Assembly (NCBI GenBank): GCA_001940725.1
Contig: MDVR01000057.1
Coordinates: forward strand, 1-37,928
Length of the DNA: 37,928 nucleotides
Direction: 5' to 3'
Source of the DNA: Candidatus Heimdallarchaeota archaeon LC_2
Lineage (GTDB): Archaea > Asgardarchaeota > Heimdallarchaeia > Heimdallarchaeales > Kariarchaeaceae
Shown here piece after piece: positions 17,638-25,587 of this stretch. The first letter of the stretch is position 1; the number at the start of each line of letters is the position of its first letter. Made by a program: the position numbers and the translations under genes. The notes beneath the pieces are model-generated. The model did not search any database. It had not been told where the DNA came from and worked only from the letters and a program-made list of their open reading frames with translations.

Positions 17638-18519
17638 ATGAAATTCCAGTATTTGATTGTGTTTTTATTAACTTCTTTTTTAATTTCATCCGCATCAGGT
17701 GGTGTGATTATTTATTGGACACATGAGTTTCAAGTAGGAGATACATTTGACATGGAGCTTGTAGATCTTAAACTAAATGGACCCAATAGTTTTGAAGCAG
17801 ATTTTCCTGGTACAAATTATTCTGCCACTCCCAGTGACATTGGATTAATTGTATCAAATATGATTATGGAGATAACTGCTGCCAATCTCTCAACCTCACT
17901 ATCAAATAGACATGATAGATTACAATTGAATCAATCTTCTCAGGGTATTAATTTTGAATACTCAGTTGAATCGATTCTTTCATATCAACCTGACTTTGCT
18001 AAATGGTATTTTTATAAAACTGCCTTGCGTCCAACTTATGTAATTTACAATGACTGGAACTGGCAAAAAAACCAAGTTACTAATGATTGGGGGGGTTCGG
18101 GTTATAATGTCCTTAATTTATCGTGGACGGAAACAGTTGACATCTTTACAATTGCATATGAAGTTGATCGATTGGGACAATTCGAAAATTATCAAGAATA
18201 CCATATGGAAAAAGTTGAAGAGGGTTATTTCAAAAACACAGGAATTATAGCATACTTTAACTTATTTGTTGATATAATTCAAGATAAGAAACCATTACAA
18301 TATGAAATATTAATTGCAAACACACAATGTGATATTGATGAATGTCTATCGCGTAGAGGTTTCCTTGAAGCTTCTTTGAATAATACCAAATCAGAAAATG
18401 AGGACAATCAGCTTTTACCTTCTTTTTCTCCAGGTTTATCAAGATCTATTATATTTGTTCTAATTTTTTCTGCATCCCTCACATTGGGAGTTCTAGTTCT
18501 AATAAGAAAAAATAAATAA
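17638..18519 (+). CDS. Exported membrane-anchored protein of unknown function
   Basis: The 293-residue product has a signal peptide (residues about 4-22, MKFQYLIVFLLTSFLISS), an extracellular domain rich in aromatic and Asn residues with many N-x-S/T sequons, and a single C-terminal membrane helix (about 268-287) followed by RKNK. Two cysteines lie close together (CDIDEC). The layout resembles the protein at 885. The gene at 18532 follows after 12 bases, so this protein and the HEAT-repeat protein are probably made together, which might place the HEAT protein near the membrane. No enzyme motif is seen. Confidence 0.75.
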   Translation: MKFQYLIVFLLTSFLISSASGGVIIYWTHEFQVGDTFDMELVDLKLNGPNSFEADFPGTNYSATPSDIGLIVSNMIMEITAANLSTSLSNRHDRLQLNQSSQGINFEYSVESILSYQPDFAKWYFYKTALRPTYVIYNDWNWQKNQVTNDWGGSGYNVLNLSWTETVDIFTIAYEVDRLGQFENYQEYHMEKVEEGYFKNTGIIAYFNLFVDIIQDKKPLQYEILIANTQCDIDECLSRRGFLEASLNNTKSENEDNQLLPSFSPGLSRSIIFVLIFSASLTLGVLVLIRKNK

Positions 18520-18531
18520 TATCTATTTGTT

Positions 18532-20253
18532 TTGGTAAAACTGACACGTTCTTCTAGTTTACCTAATAAATCAATTGTTACAAAAAAGATTTATCAATTA
18601 GTGTATAATCAATGTTATGTGGAAGAATTTCTGTCTGAAAATGAAGAGATTAGAAAACTGGCAATTGAAAGGCTGAAAGAACGCTTAGAGGCTAGTCCTA
18701 ATGATCTCTTAGAACAAATACCGGGACTGCTTGGAACAATTGACAAATCTATTGATCCTTTTGTTTCACTACAGATTGCTTCAATTGTATCGGAGTTATT
18801 CACAAACAACCCCAACGTAATATCCGTAAATTTTGATCAAGTTATTAATACAATATCTATATTAGCAGATAATGAACTTGCAAATGATGAAGATCTATTA
18901 ACAGGTACTACAATAAATTTACTCACACCTTTACAAAATTCTTTAAAGTTGGAAGATAATCTTCTCAAATCCTTTCCCACTTTGATCAAATTAATGGGTA
19001 AACAAAGTTCCATTAAATGGTCTGCATATTCCCCTCTTGCTAACATTCTAATGACAAACCCCGTTATTGCAATACCCTATGCAGAAGATCTTCTTGATGT
19101 AATAGAACATTTTCCGCAATTATTAATGATATTACCTAATCTTTATACTTCAAAACCAGAGGCTTTTCAATCTAAAGTAGATACTTTAATGAAATTATAT
19201 AAATCTCAACCTGATCAACAATTGAGTATAATTGGAATAATTGGTGATATCGCTGGTGAAAAACAAAATCTAATCATCCCTTATATCACGAATATATTAC
19301 CAGGATTGAACTCGCCTATGGTATCTTACCAAGTAATGTCAATCTTGTCAAGTATTGCCACTTCAGACCCGATGGAAGTTTATCCTTATGTCGAACAAAT
19401 TAAAGAGGCCGTAATCCTTCAACCAGCAACTATGATAGAAGGTGCAAATACTCTGAGTCTAATTGCTCGAGTCTCAGATCATTTGGCAACTGAAATTTTA
19501 CCAGTCCTTTTTGATTGGCTTGATAAAGCAAACCAAACTTCAATCCCACTAGTATTAGCAGAAATTAGAAATATTGCTGAAATGAATAAGGATCTCCTTG
19601 ATCCATATATGGATAAAGTTCGAAGTTTCCTTGATAATCCACAAGAAGCCATTCGGGATCAGGCAAATTTGATAGTTAATATAATTGAAGGACGAGATTT
19701 GATATCCCTTTCCAGTCAAATTGATGAACAAAATGCAAAAATCAGTGAAATAGTTAATTCTCTTGATGATCTGAGAGTCTATTTTGATGAAAATCTGGAT
19801 TTACTGAAAGAATTCATTGCTGAAATTGCAAAAAAACTTCCAATTCCTGTCACTTTCTCAACAGAAGGTAGAATTCGGAAAACATTATTATTACATTTTA
19901 TGTGTCAAATACAAACCGATCGTTGTCTGTATCCAGAAGATCGAACATTTACTACTGAGACAAAAATCATTAATCGGTGGTTAAAAATTGCTTTTTCAAC
20001 TGTAAAACTAGGCAAAGCGGTATTAATACCACCTAGTCCTGGAGATGCAATAAAAGCAGTTAAAGAAGCATACGACTCTTATAAAAACAATGATGATCAA
20101 GATTTCTTGGAATTTATTAAACAACCGTTTCTGACCTCAGCAGAACAGGACAGTTTAATTGAACAACTGAAGGAAGCTAATTTCTTTGGAGTATTTGTTT
20201 ATGATTCTAGTCAAGCAGGTTGGAATTGTATTATGTGCAATCCTAAATCATAA
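18532..20253 (+). CDS. HEAT-repeat-like cytoplasmic protein
   Basis: The 573-residue product is nearly all alpha-helical. Residues about 25-385 consist of helical pairs of HEAT or ARM type, with repeated words like LLPNLYTSKPEAFQSKVDTL and IRDQANLIVNII. Residues about 390-440 form a probable coiled coil (LSSQIDEQNAKISEIVNSL), and a distinct C-terminal part ends in GWNCIMCNPKS. No membrane segment or catalytic motif is visible. The start is TTG at 18532, 12 bases after the stop of the exported protein gene, without a clear ribosome binding site. The protein probably acts as a binding scaffold. It has the same repeat class as the large membrane protein at 8468-11725 but is not a close copy. Confidence 0.65.
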   Translation: MVKLTRSSSLPNKSIVTKKIYQLVYNQCYVEEFLSENEEIRKLAIERLKERLEASPNDLLEQIPGLLGTIDKSIDPFVSLQIASIVSELFTNNPNVISVNFDQVINTISILADNELANDEDLLTGTTINLLTPLQNSLKLEDNLLKSFPTLIKLMGKQSSIKWSAYSPLANILMTNPVIAIPYAEDLLDVIEHFPQLLMILPNLYTSKPEAFQSKVDTLMKLYKSQPDQQLSIIGIIGDIAGEKQNLIIPYITNILPGLNSPMVSYQVMSILSSIATSDPMEVYPYVEQIKEAVILQPATMIEGANTLSLIARVSDHLATEILPVLFDWLDKANQTSIPLVLAEIRNIAEMNKDLLDPYMDKVRSFLDNPQEAIRDQANLIVNIIEGRDLISLSSQIDEQNAKISEIVNSLDDLRVYFDENLDLLKEFIAEIAKKLPIPVTFSTEGRIRKTLLLHFMCQIQTDRCLYPEDRTFTTETKIINRWLKIAFSTVKLGKAVLIPPSPGDAIKAVKEAYDSYKNNDDQDFLEFIKQPFLTSAEQDSLIEQLKEANFFGVFVYDSSQAGWNCIMCNPKS

Positions 20254-20270
20254 ATCCAATTTTGAAAATA

Positions 20271-21425
20271 TTAATAGAGGAAAAATTCATCTACCTTTTT
20301 AAATCCTAAACTTATGAATAATCCAAGTGACGGTCTGTTAGAGGCCAATATATCTGCTTGTAATTTGTCATAATCATCTTTATTTTTCAACCATGTAACT
20401 ATATGGCTCATGAATGCTGTTGATAATCCTTTTCCTCTTGCTGTATGGAGAATACCGATTCCTGCAATTGCGGCAGTTTTTATGGATTGTTCCTCTTTGA
20501 AAGATAAGATTACATATCCAGCAGGTTTACCGTAACGATAGGCAATAAAACTAGCTTTGCTGAAATGTTCCCGAATTACTATTTCAGTCATTTCTTCATA
20601 AGGATCAACTGAGGTAATAGCGACATCATTGAATATTGTTACAAAATCTTTGGTTTGTTTATCATCTGTGGAATCATACTCTATGATAGATAATTGCTTC
20701 AAGGAAATAGAGATCTTCTTTTGACGTTTTTCTAAATTTAGCTGAATTGTTTCTAAATCAGTTTCATACACCAAATAATGATATCGGGAGGCGATATCGG
20801 TATATGCTTTGCTTAGTGATCGTAGGTCTTTGTTTATTAATTTGTAAAGAGAAATGAGATTCTGTTTCACCAAATCATTTTGCGAAACAGATAAATAAAT
20901 TTTTTCAGAAGTGATTTGCGTTATATATTTTATTGGGATCAAAATTTCATTATGGTGGATGATGTGGAAAGGATCAAATAAATTTGCCAAATTAGAACCA
21001 GAAATTACTAGAGTTTTTGCACCATCACTATGAAAAAGAATGTCAATAACACGGCCAACATCTTCATTATTTTCATCAAGAACTTTTATTTTTCTGAGTT
21101 TGGAAAATTGGTAAACCTTGTCTTCTGGTTGCCAACCTGTAAATGTTTTGGCTAATAGATGTTCAGGTTTTGTGAGTAAAATTAATTTATCAGCTGTAAT
21201 TTCATTGTCAATATGTTCCTTTGGAACAATAGGATCAACATCATTTTTTAATTTTAAGGCTTCCAATTTTTCTTCGATAAAGCTTCCGTGTATGATAAAT
21301 GAATTCAAAGACCAGTCATCTTTGTTAAGTAATATATCTCCAACATGCCCAATTTTTTTGTTATTTACATCCCGCACAGTATATTTACAAAGTTGTGAGA
21401 AGAATACTCCTTCTTCCATCCTCAT
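20271..21425 (-). CDS. PRC-barrel - PRC-barrel - GNAT acetyltransferase fusion
   Basis: The 384-residue product starts with two PRC-barrel-like units: about 8-90 (KYTVRDVNNKKIGHVGDILL) and 105-182 (KIKVLDENNEDVGRVIDILF). A helical linker (about 183-240) follows, then a GNAT domain (about 242-384) with strand FIAYRYGKPAGYVILSF and the acetyl-CoA loop HTARGKGLSTAF (327-338). PRC barrels in archaea are small RNA- or protein-binding beta-barrels; GNAT enzymes move acetyl groups to amines. The combination suggests an acetyltransferase targeted by its barrels, perhaps to ribosome or cell-division factors, which is inference. The acceptor is unknown. A TATA-like CTTAAATACT (21445-21454) lies 19 bases before the ATG. 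Confidence 0.75.
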   Translation of the reverse strand: MRMEEGVFFSQLCKYTVRDVNNKKIGHVGDILLNKDDWSLNSFIIHGSFIEEKLEALKLKNDVDPIVPKEHIDNEITADKLILLTKPEHLLAKTFTGWQPEDKVYQFSKLRKIKVLDENNEDVGRVIDILFHSDGAKTLVISGSNLANLFDPFHIIHHNEILIPIKYITQITSEKIYLSVSQNDLVKQNLISLYKLINKDLRSLSKAYTDIASRYHYLVYETDLETIQLNLEKRQKKISISLKQLSIIEYDSTDDKQTKDFVTIFNDVAITSVDPYEEMTEIVIREHFSKASFIAYRYGKPAGYVILSFKEEQSIKTAAIAGIGILHTARGKGLSTAFMSHIVTWLKNKDDYDKLQADILASNRPSLGLFISLGFKKVDEFFLY

Positions 21426-21444
21426 AAATTATCTTTTTTTGGTT

Positions 21445-21454
21445 AGTATTTAAG
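21445..21454 (-). promoter_or_regulatory. TATA-like element for the PRC-GNAT gene
   Basis: CTTAAATACT on the minus strand, 19 bases before ATG 21425. It lies just past the stop codon of the broken HAD gene. Confidence 0.45.
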
Positions 21455-21466
21455 ATGTTGGCTAAA

Positions 21467-21840
21467 TTAAGGAATTTTTATAATGTCAGCTAAGGATGTT
21501 AATAGAAAATCAGTATAGCGAGTCTTTTTTATTTTTTCCGATCTATTCAACAAGCCAATTAATTGACCCATCTGCTTTGGTAGTTCAATGTCATAGTAAA
21601 TATCATCGCCAATAAATAAATTATTTCTGGAATTCACATTTTTCTGATTAAGATCAAATCTGTACATTCCAATTCCTGAGGGTAAATTTCATAGCCATTT
21701 TTGACGAACATATCTGATAAATTTTTGTTATTTAAGTAAGGTTCTGTTGGATAAATTAGAGTATTGAACATATCAAATGTGATACTTTTGATATCAAAAT
21801 CATCCGTAATAATATGATTCAGAATTACCTTTTTTGCATT
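21467..21840 (-). pseudogene. Broken HAD-superfamily hydrolase gene with internal deletion
   Basis: Two pieces of a haloacid-dehalogenase-like phosphatase lie head to tail in different frames. The upstream piece (about 21838-21665) has the nucleophile motif ITFDMFNTLI and continues to NGYEIYPQELE. The downstream piece (21667-21467) has the metal-binding motif LFIGDDIYYDI and a normal C-terminal helix ending at TAA. The roughly 100-150 residues normally between them, with the cap domain and motifs II and III, are gone, and the frames do not join. The upstream piece also has no ATG, GTG or TTG before the nucleophile. It is therefore a decayed gene. Its substrate cannot be inferred. Confidence 0.75.
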
Positions 21841-21885
21841 GTCAATTAACGAGGCTTATTTGTTTTAAATTTACATAACTGTTGA

Positions 21886-22281
21886 ATGGATAAGATACCC
21901 GTTAAAGCAATTTCTGTTACTGAAGCTAGGCAGAGGTTATCTAAACTAAAACCATTTTTAACAAAATTAAAAAAACTTTACGTTGAGTTAGTTGAATTAG
22001 AAAATGAACTAAGCATGATTAAATCTGATGAGGATTTAGGTAATTTACTCAATGCAAGAAAAAATATGACAATGAAAGAAGATGAACTAATTGATATTCA
22101 AGACAAATTTCGTGAAAATGATTGTGTAATCAAAGATGCAGGGACAGGACTAATAGATTTTATTGGAATAAGAAAAGGAAAAGCAGTTTGGTTATGTTTC
22201 CAGGAAGGAGAAGAAGAACTATCCTATTTTCATGAATGGAATGCAGGATACACAGGAAGAAAACGAATAGATTTCCATTAA
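21886..22281 (+). CDS. DUF2203 family protein
   Basis: The 131-residue product matches the DUF2203 layout: a start of the type VTEARQRLSKLKPFL (11-25), a helical middle, then VIKDAGTGLIDFIGIRKGKAVWLCF, GEEELSYFHEWNAGYTGRK and a short end. Conserved sites include the D-x-x-x-GLIDF word, WLCF, and the FHEWNAGY word with His and Glu that could bind metal. The family is widespread, small and cytoplasmic, and its function is unknown. Length is typical. The gene is transcribed alone, starting 45 bases from the broken HAD gene and converging with the GNAT gene across the ATCGAT-rich palindrome. Confidence 0.8.
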   Translation: MDKIPVKAISVTEARQRLSKLKPFLTKLKKLYVELVELENELSMIKSDEDLGNLLNARKNMTMKEDELIDIQDKFRENDCVIKDAGTGLIDFIGIRKGKAVWLCFQEGEEELSYFHEWNAGYTGRKRIDFH

Positions 22282-22300
22282 GAGTAGGTATTAAAGTTAT

Positions 22301-22356
22301 ATCGATGTATTCATCGAATTTAATCGATAACGATGAATATCGATTAAATCATCGAT
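22301..22356. repeat. ATCGAT-rich inverted-repeat cluster between convergent genes
   Basis: Within 56 bases there are four ATCGAT sites and several half sites. A perfect 11-bp inverted repeat (atttaatcgat at 22318-22328 and atcgattaaat at 22339-22349) with a 10-base loop lies at the centre, and an overlapping pair (tattcatcg and cgatgaata) forms a competing hairpin. The cluster sits between the stops of the DUF2203 and GNAT genes, so it may act as a two-way transcript end or as a protein-binding site. Confidence 0.6.
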
Positions 22357-22433
22357 CTATACTTAAAAATACAACTATACTTCTCGAAGTAGCAATTTAA
22401 ATAGGAAGCTTGAATAAAACTTTTCTTACTGAA

Positions 22434-22868
22434 TTACTTTTCTAAATCTAATTCCAACATGGTCCAATTGGAAGGTTTCAATCCAATGTTCATGAAATAT
22501 TTCAATAAATCGGTATCATTATTGTCAACTCGAGTACGTATTTTGGTTATTCCCAAACCGCGATATTGTTCAATCAGTTCAGCACCTAGTGTGCTACCGA
22601 TATTTTGACTACGGAAGTCAGGATGAACTCCCACCATACCAATAGTACCAATTGTCTCAAGCTCACCGAAAGATCCTTTGTCCGAACTACCTAAAATAAA
22701 TCCAATAAATTTACCGTCTTTTTTAACACCCAAACAAAATGGTTGACCATTTTCAATTCTAGATTCTAGATCATCTGGATCAGGACTGATCATTCCCGTT
22801 ATCATTTCGTAAATTTCAATAATTTTAGGTATATCATCTACATCAAGTGGCCTAATGTCAAAACCCAT
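22434..22868 (-). CDS. GNAT family N-acetyltransferase
   Basis: The 144-residue product has the GNAT order: N-terminal IRPLDVDDIPKIIEIYE, central strand FCLGVKKDGKFIGFILGS, then strand four TIGMVGVHPDFRSQNIGSTL (about 93-112), whose R/Q-x-x-G-x-G-like loop is SQNIGS and should bind acetyl-CoA, and a last part KYFMNIGLKPSNWTMLEL. The acceptor is unknown. RimI-like protein acetylation is possible, since the length and VHPDFRSQNIG word are similar, but single-domain GNATs cannot be assigned by sequence alone. A TTAATTAGAA run about 22 bases upstream could be its TATA box. Confidence 0.8.
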   Translation of the reverse strand: MGFDIRPLDVDDIPKIIEIYEMITGMISPDPDDLESRIENGQPFCLGVKKDGKFIGFILGSSDKGSFGELETIGTIGMVGVHPDFRSQNIGSTLGAELIEQYRGLGITKIRTRVDNNDTDLLKYFMNIGLKPSNWTMLELDLEK

Positions 22869-23074
22869 TTTGTATCATTTGTTCAGTAAATGATTTCTAA
22901 TTAAACATAAGGAAGCATGAAATTTTATATGATTTAATTGCATGTTAATATTATAAAGGAGAGTTCTGGCTCAGTTTATAGAATGCATAATATTATTATT
23001 TGAAATGATTTTATTTTGATTATATTTTCAGTTATTAAATAAAAAGAATTTATTTATAATTTGAATTATGTTAA

Positions 23075-24340
23075 TTAGGTTGAGGTCCCTGGACTAAAAA
23101 CACAACCTACATTAGACACTGCAGCACATCCGCCATCAACACCAACGAACCATTCCATAGTCATTAGTTCAAAAATTGACATTCTTGCATCCGATTTAAC
23201 TACTAAATTTCCATCAGTATCATATATTGGCCCTGTAAATGGTTCAAACCCAACATTAACTTCACTCATTTGAGCTAATCTTGTCATTACTAGTTCATAT
23301 ACACTTAAAGTACCATCACTTCCTCCGAGCAAAGCATCAGTTACATTGACAGCTTTTAGATCGTCAACAAAAAGAGGATTAATTGGCACATCAAATGCTC
23401 CACCCAATTCGACTGCACCTTCCTTTAATAGACCCAGTACATCAACATTCGCCAGATTCTTATTTGTATAATCACCTAGGAATACTTTTTGTAAAGCATC
23501 TTCATAGATGACATCCCAATGTACTAATTGACCAGATATAGTAGCATCTGGTACTAATTCTTGCATGGGAGAGTAGTGGGAGAACCCAGCAGCACCAGCA
23601 GCACTTGCGGCTTGTAATACTGATTCCGAATCTTCCGTAAATGCAAGAATATCTGCACCAATACCAGGATCTAGTAGTTCGGTTGCTGCGGCTGTAGCTA
23701 GCCCTGGATCATACCATGAGCTTATCCATCTAACATGTGTTGTTACATCAGGATTAACTGCCATAGCACCTAAATGAAATGCGTCTATGTGTCTAACCAA
23801 TTCTGGAATTTCAAATGATCCGACATACCCTAGTTGATTTGTTTGTGTTAATGCGCCAGCCATTAATCCGTTCAAGTAGTATAATTGATAGAAATCCGCG
23901 AAAAGAGTACCAACATTTGCACTCCTCATAAATCCTGAAATATGGAAAAATATAGTATCTGGCCATCTTTCACCAGCGAGAATCGTGTTTGCCATGTAAT
24001 CAAATGATGTGGTAAAAATGACATCCGCACCCCAATCCTCTATTAAAAATTCAATACTTGTTATTGTATCTGCAACTGCTACGCTTTCTAAGAAATTAGT
24101 TTCCAACCAATCATATTTTTCATCTAAAGCCACTCTTGCGTTGTCATGTGCATTTGTCCATCCAAGATCTCCAATGGGACCAACATAGATGAACCCAGCC
24201 TTCAATTTTCCAGATACTGCAGTTGAGTCCTCATCATCCGCAGTAAACTGTGTTGTACCATATCCAATACCAGCACCTATAATCAATGCAATGACCACAG
24301 TTCCAATTAAAATGTTTTGAGCATACATACCTTCTGACAT
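23075..24340 (-). CDS. BMP/PnrA-type nucleoside-binding protein of ABC transporter
   Basis: This is the substrate-receiving protein of a nucleoside importer, held on the outside of the cell. The 421-residue product has an N-terminal membrane anchor (about 8-28) instead of a lipoprotein box, then the BMP domain, which starts KLKAGFIYVGPIGDLGWTNA (about 45-64) and contains DVIFTTSFDYM, TNQLGYVGSFEIPELVRHID and SWYDPGLATAAATELLDPG (each typical of the family). It lies downstream of the ATPase and permease genes after a 233-base gap with its own promoter, which would allow higher expression, usual for binding proteins. BMP proteins bind purine nucleosides in studied cases; the exact substrate here is inferred. 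Confidence 0.9.
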   Translation of the reverse strand: MSEGMYAQNILIGTVVIALIIGAGIGYGTTQFTADDEDSTAVSGKLKAGFIYVGPIGDLGWTNAHDNARVALDEKYDWLETNFLESVAVADTITSIEFLIEDWGADVIFTTSFDYMANTILAGERWPDTIFFHISGFMRSANVGTLFADFYQLYYLNGLMAGALTQTNQLGYVGSFEIPELVRHIDAFHLGAMAVNPDVTTHVRWISSWYDPGLATAAATELLDPGIGADILAFTEDSESVLQAASAAGAAGFSHYSPMQELVPDATISGQLVHWDVIYEDALQKVFLGDYTNKNLANVDVLGLLKEGAVELGGAFDVPINPLFVDDLKAVNVTDALLGGSDGTLSVYELVMTRLAQMSEVNVGFEPFTGPIYDTDGNLVVKSDARMSIFELMTMEWFVGVDGGCAAVSNVGCVFSPGTST

Positions 24341-24366
24341 TATTGTATTTCCTCTGTTTTTACTTT

Positions 24367-24376
24367 GTTTATTTAT
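24367..24376 (-). promoter_or_regulatory. TATA-like element for the nucleoside-binding protein gene
   Basis: ATAAATAAAC on the minus strand, 26 bases before ATG 24340. A second candidate, AATATCTCTTAAATATT, lies further upstream (about 24438-24456), next to a triple direct repeat, and would give a leader of about 75 bases. Confidence 0.35.
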
Positions 24377-24460
24377 CCTATAAACTCAGAAGTAAAATTA
24401 ATTTCTGAGTGTAATAGGTGTTTACCGAAGTTTCTCTTCAATATTTAAGAGATATTGGCT

Positions 24461-24503
24461 TGTAACTTTCGTTTTGTAACTTTTCGATGTTTATCTGTAA
24501 CTT
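24461..24503 (-). promoter_or_regulatory. Triple direct repeat AAGTTACA upstream of the binding protein gene
   Basis: AAGTTACA occurs three times on the minus strand (24496-24503, 24475-24482, 24461-24468), spaced 21 and 14 bases apart, just upstream of a TATA-like run near 24441-24450. This is the position expected for an activator or TFB-assisting site of the binding protein gene. A regulatory role is inference. Confidence 0.4.
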
Positions 24504-24573
24504 AAGCCATGAAGAATTTATATAGTCAACAATTTAGATAAAAATAAATCGTTGAAACAATGACTCTTAAATT

Positions 24574-25587
24574 TCAATCCTCGATAAATGGTACCGTTAG
24601 TGCCGATGGAGCACCTATTACACGTTTTACCTTAGAACGACTAAGTAAAACACTCCAAATTACTAAAAATAATAATGTAGCAACAAAAGGAAGCATATTA
24701 AGGAATTCTATCGGAATTGTAACCGTGCGGCCAAATAAATTAACTCCGGCCTGGAATCTAAATTGATAGACATAAAAGAAACCAAAGATATAGGATCCAA
24801 ATACAGCCAATATGGGATGCCATAGAGCTACAATCACTAAGGCAATAACAATCCAACCTCGTGAACTTGTCATGCCTTCAGCCCAAAACCCCTGCCATAC
24901 AATGGACAAATATCCGCCCCCTAATCCAGCCATTGCTCCACCGAATATCACGCTGATATAACGTACTTGTTTGACATTTACCCCTTGATTACTTGCGGCT
25001 GCAGGATTCTCACCTGTTGTTCTCACAATTATCCCGAATTTTGTACGAAATAGTACGAACCATACAGCGATTACGAGCAGATAAGATAAGTAGACAATAA
25101 TATTTTGATTAAAAAATACATCCCCTACGAATGGTATACGATTTAATATTGGAATCTTAAGAGAATCTACTGAATTTACCTTATTTGATTTACCAACGGC
25201 ATTTTGACCAAATAGACCACTTAAACCAGTCCCAAAGAAAGTCAGTCCAATCCCTGATACTATCTGATTCCGATTAAATGTGATAGTCAGAATAGCGTGT
25301 ATTGAGGCTATTATCATTCCAATCACTATTCCTGCAAATAGACCGATGAATACATTTGGTTCTGCTCCGAGTATTTTGTTGTCATCAGGGGATAAACCGA
25401 TACTACTCCATTTTGTAGTGGTAGTATTTATCGCAATAAGAAAAGATCCTGCGGCACTAGCTATAACCATTCCCTCGATTCCTAAATTTAATACTCCTGA
25501 TCTCTCAGAGAAAATTTCACCTAGAGTCGGTATCAGTAAAAATGTGGATGCAACCACAATAGAAGAATAAATTAGATATTCACTCAT
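24574..25587 (-). CDS. Nucleoside ABC transporter permease, second subunit
   Basis: An integral membrane subunit of the BMP-type importer. The 337-residue product has about nine helices and the family words PTLGEIFSERSGVLNLGIEG (20-39), NQIVSGIGLTFFGTGLSGLF (about 109-128) and RTTGENPAAASNQGVNVKQVR, which includes the cytoplasmic coupling loop. This matches the branched-chain-permease-like YufQ/RnsD type. It overlaps the preceding permease gene by 8 bases and has a GAGAGG ribosome binding site about 10 bases before the ATG. It is the last gene of the ATPase-permease-permease unit. Confidence 0.92.
   Translation of the reverse strand: MSEYLIYSSIVVASTFLLIPTLGEIFSERSGVLNLGIEGMVIASAAGSFLIAINTTTTKWSSIGLSPDDNKILGAEPNVFIGLFAGIVIGMIIASIHAILTITFNRNQIVSGIGLTFFGTGLSGLFGQNAVGKSNKVNSVDSLKIPILNRIPFVGDVFFNQNIIVYLSYLLVIAVWFVLFRTKFGIIVRTTGENPAAASNQGVNVKQVRYISVIFGGAMAGLGGGYLSIVWQGFWAEGMTSSRGWIVIALVIVALWHPILAVFGSYIFGFFYVYQFRFQAGVNLFGRTVTIPIEFLNMLPFVATLLFLVIWSVLLSRSKVKRVIGAPSALTVPFIED

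Noticed and set aside
22960..22980. A stretch reading like the bacterial 16S rRNA 5' region (gagagttctggctcag).
   Set aside because: Only about 12 bases match, the flanks do not resemble rRNA, and the location between two protein genes has no room for an rRNA gene.
23240..23265. A ggttcaaaccc word like a tRNA T-loop.
   Set aside because: It lies inside the clear reading frame of the nucleoside-binding protein, and no acceptor stem or anticodon arm can be formed around it.
24560..24766. A 68-codon plus-strand open frame.
   Set aside because: It overlaps the end of the permease gene on the other strand, which is clearly coding; no family resemblance is seen.
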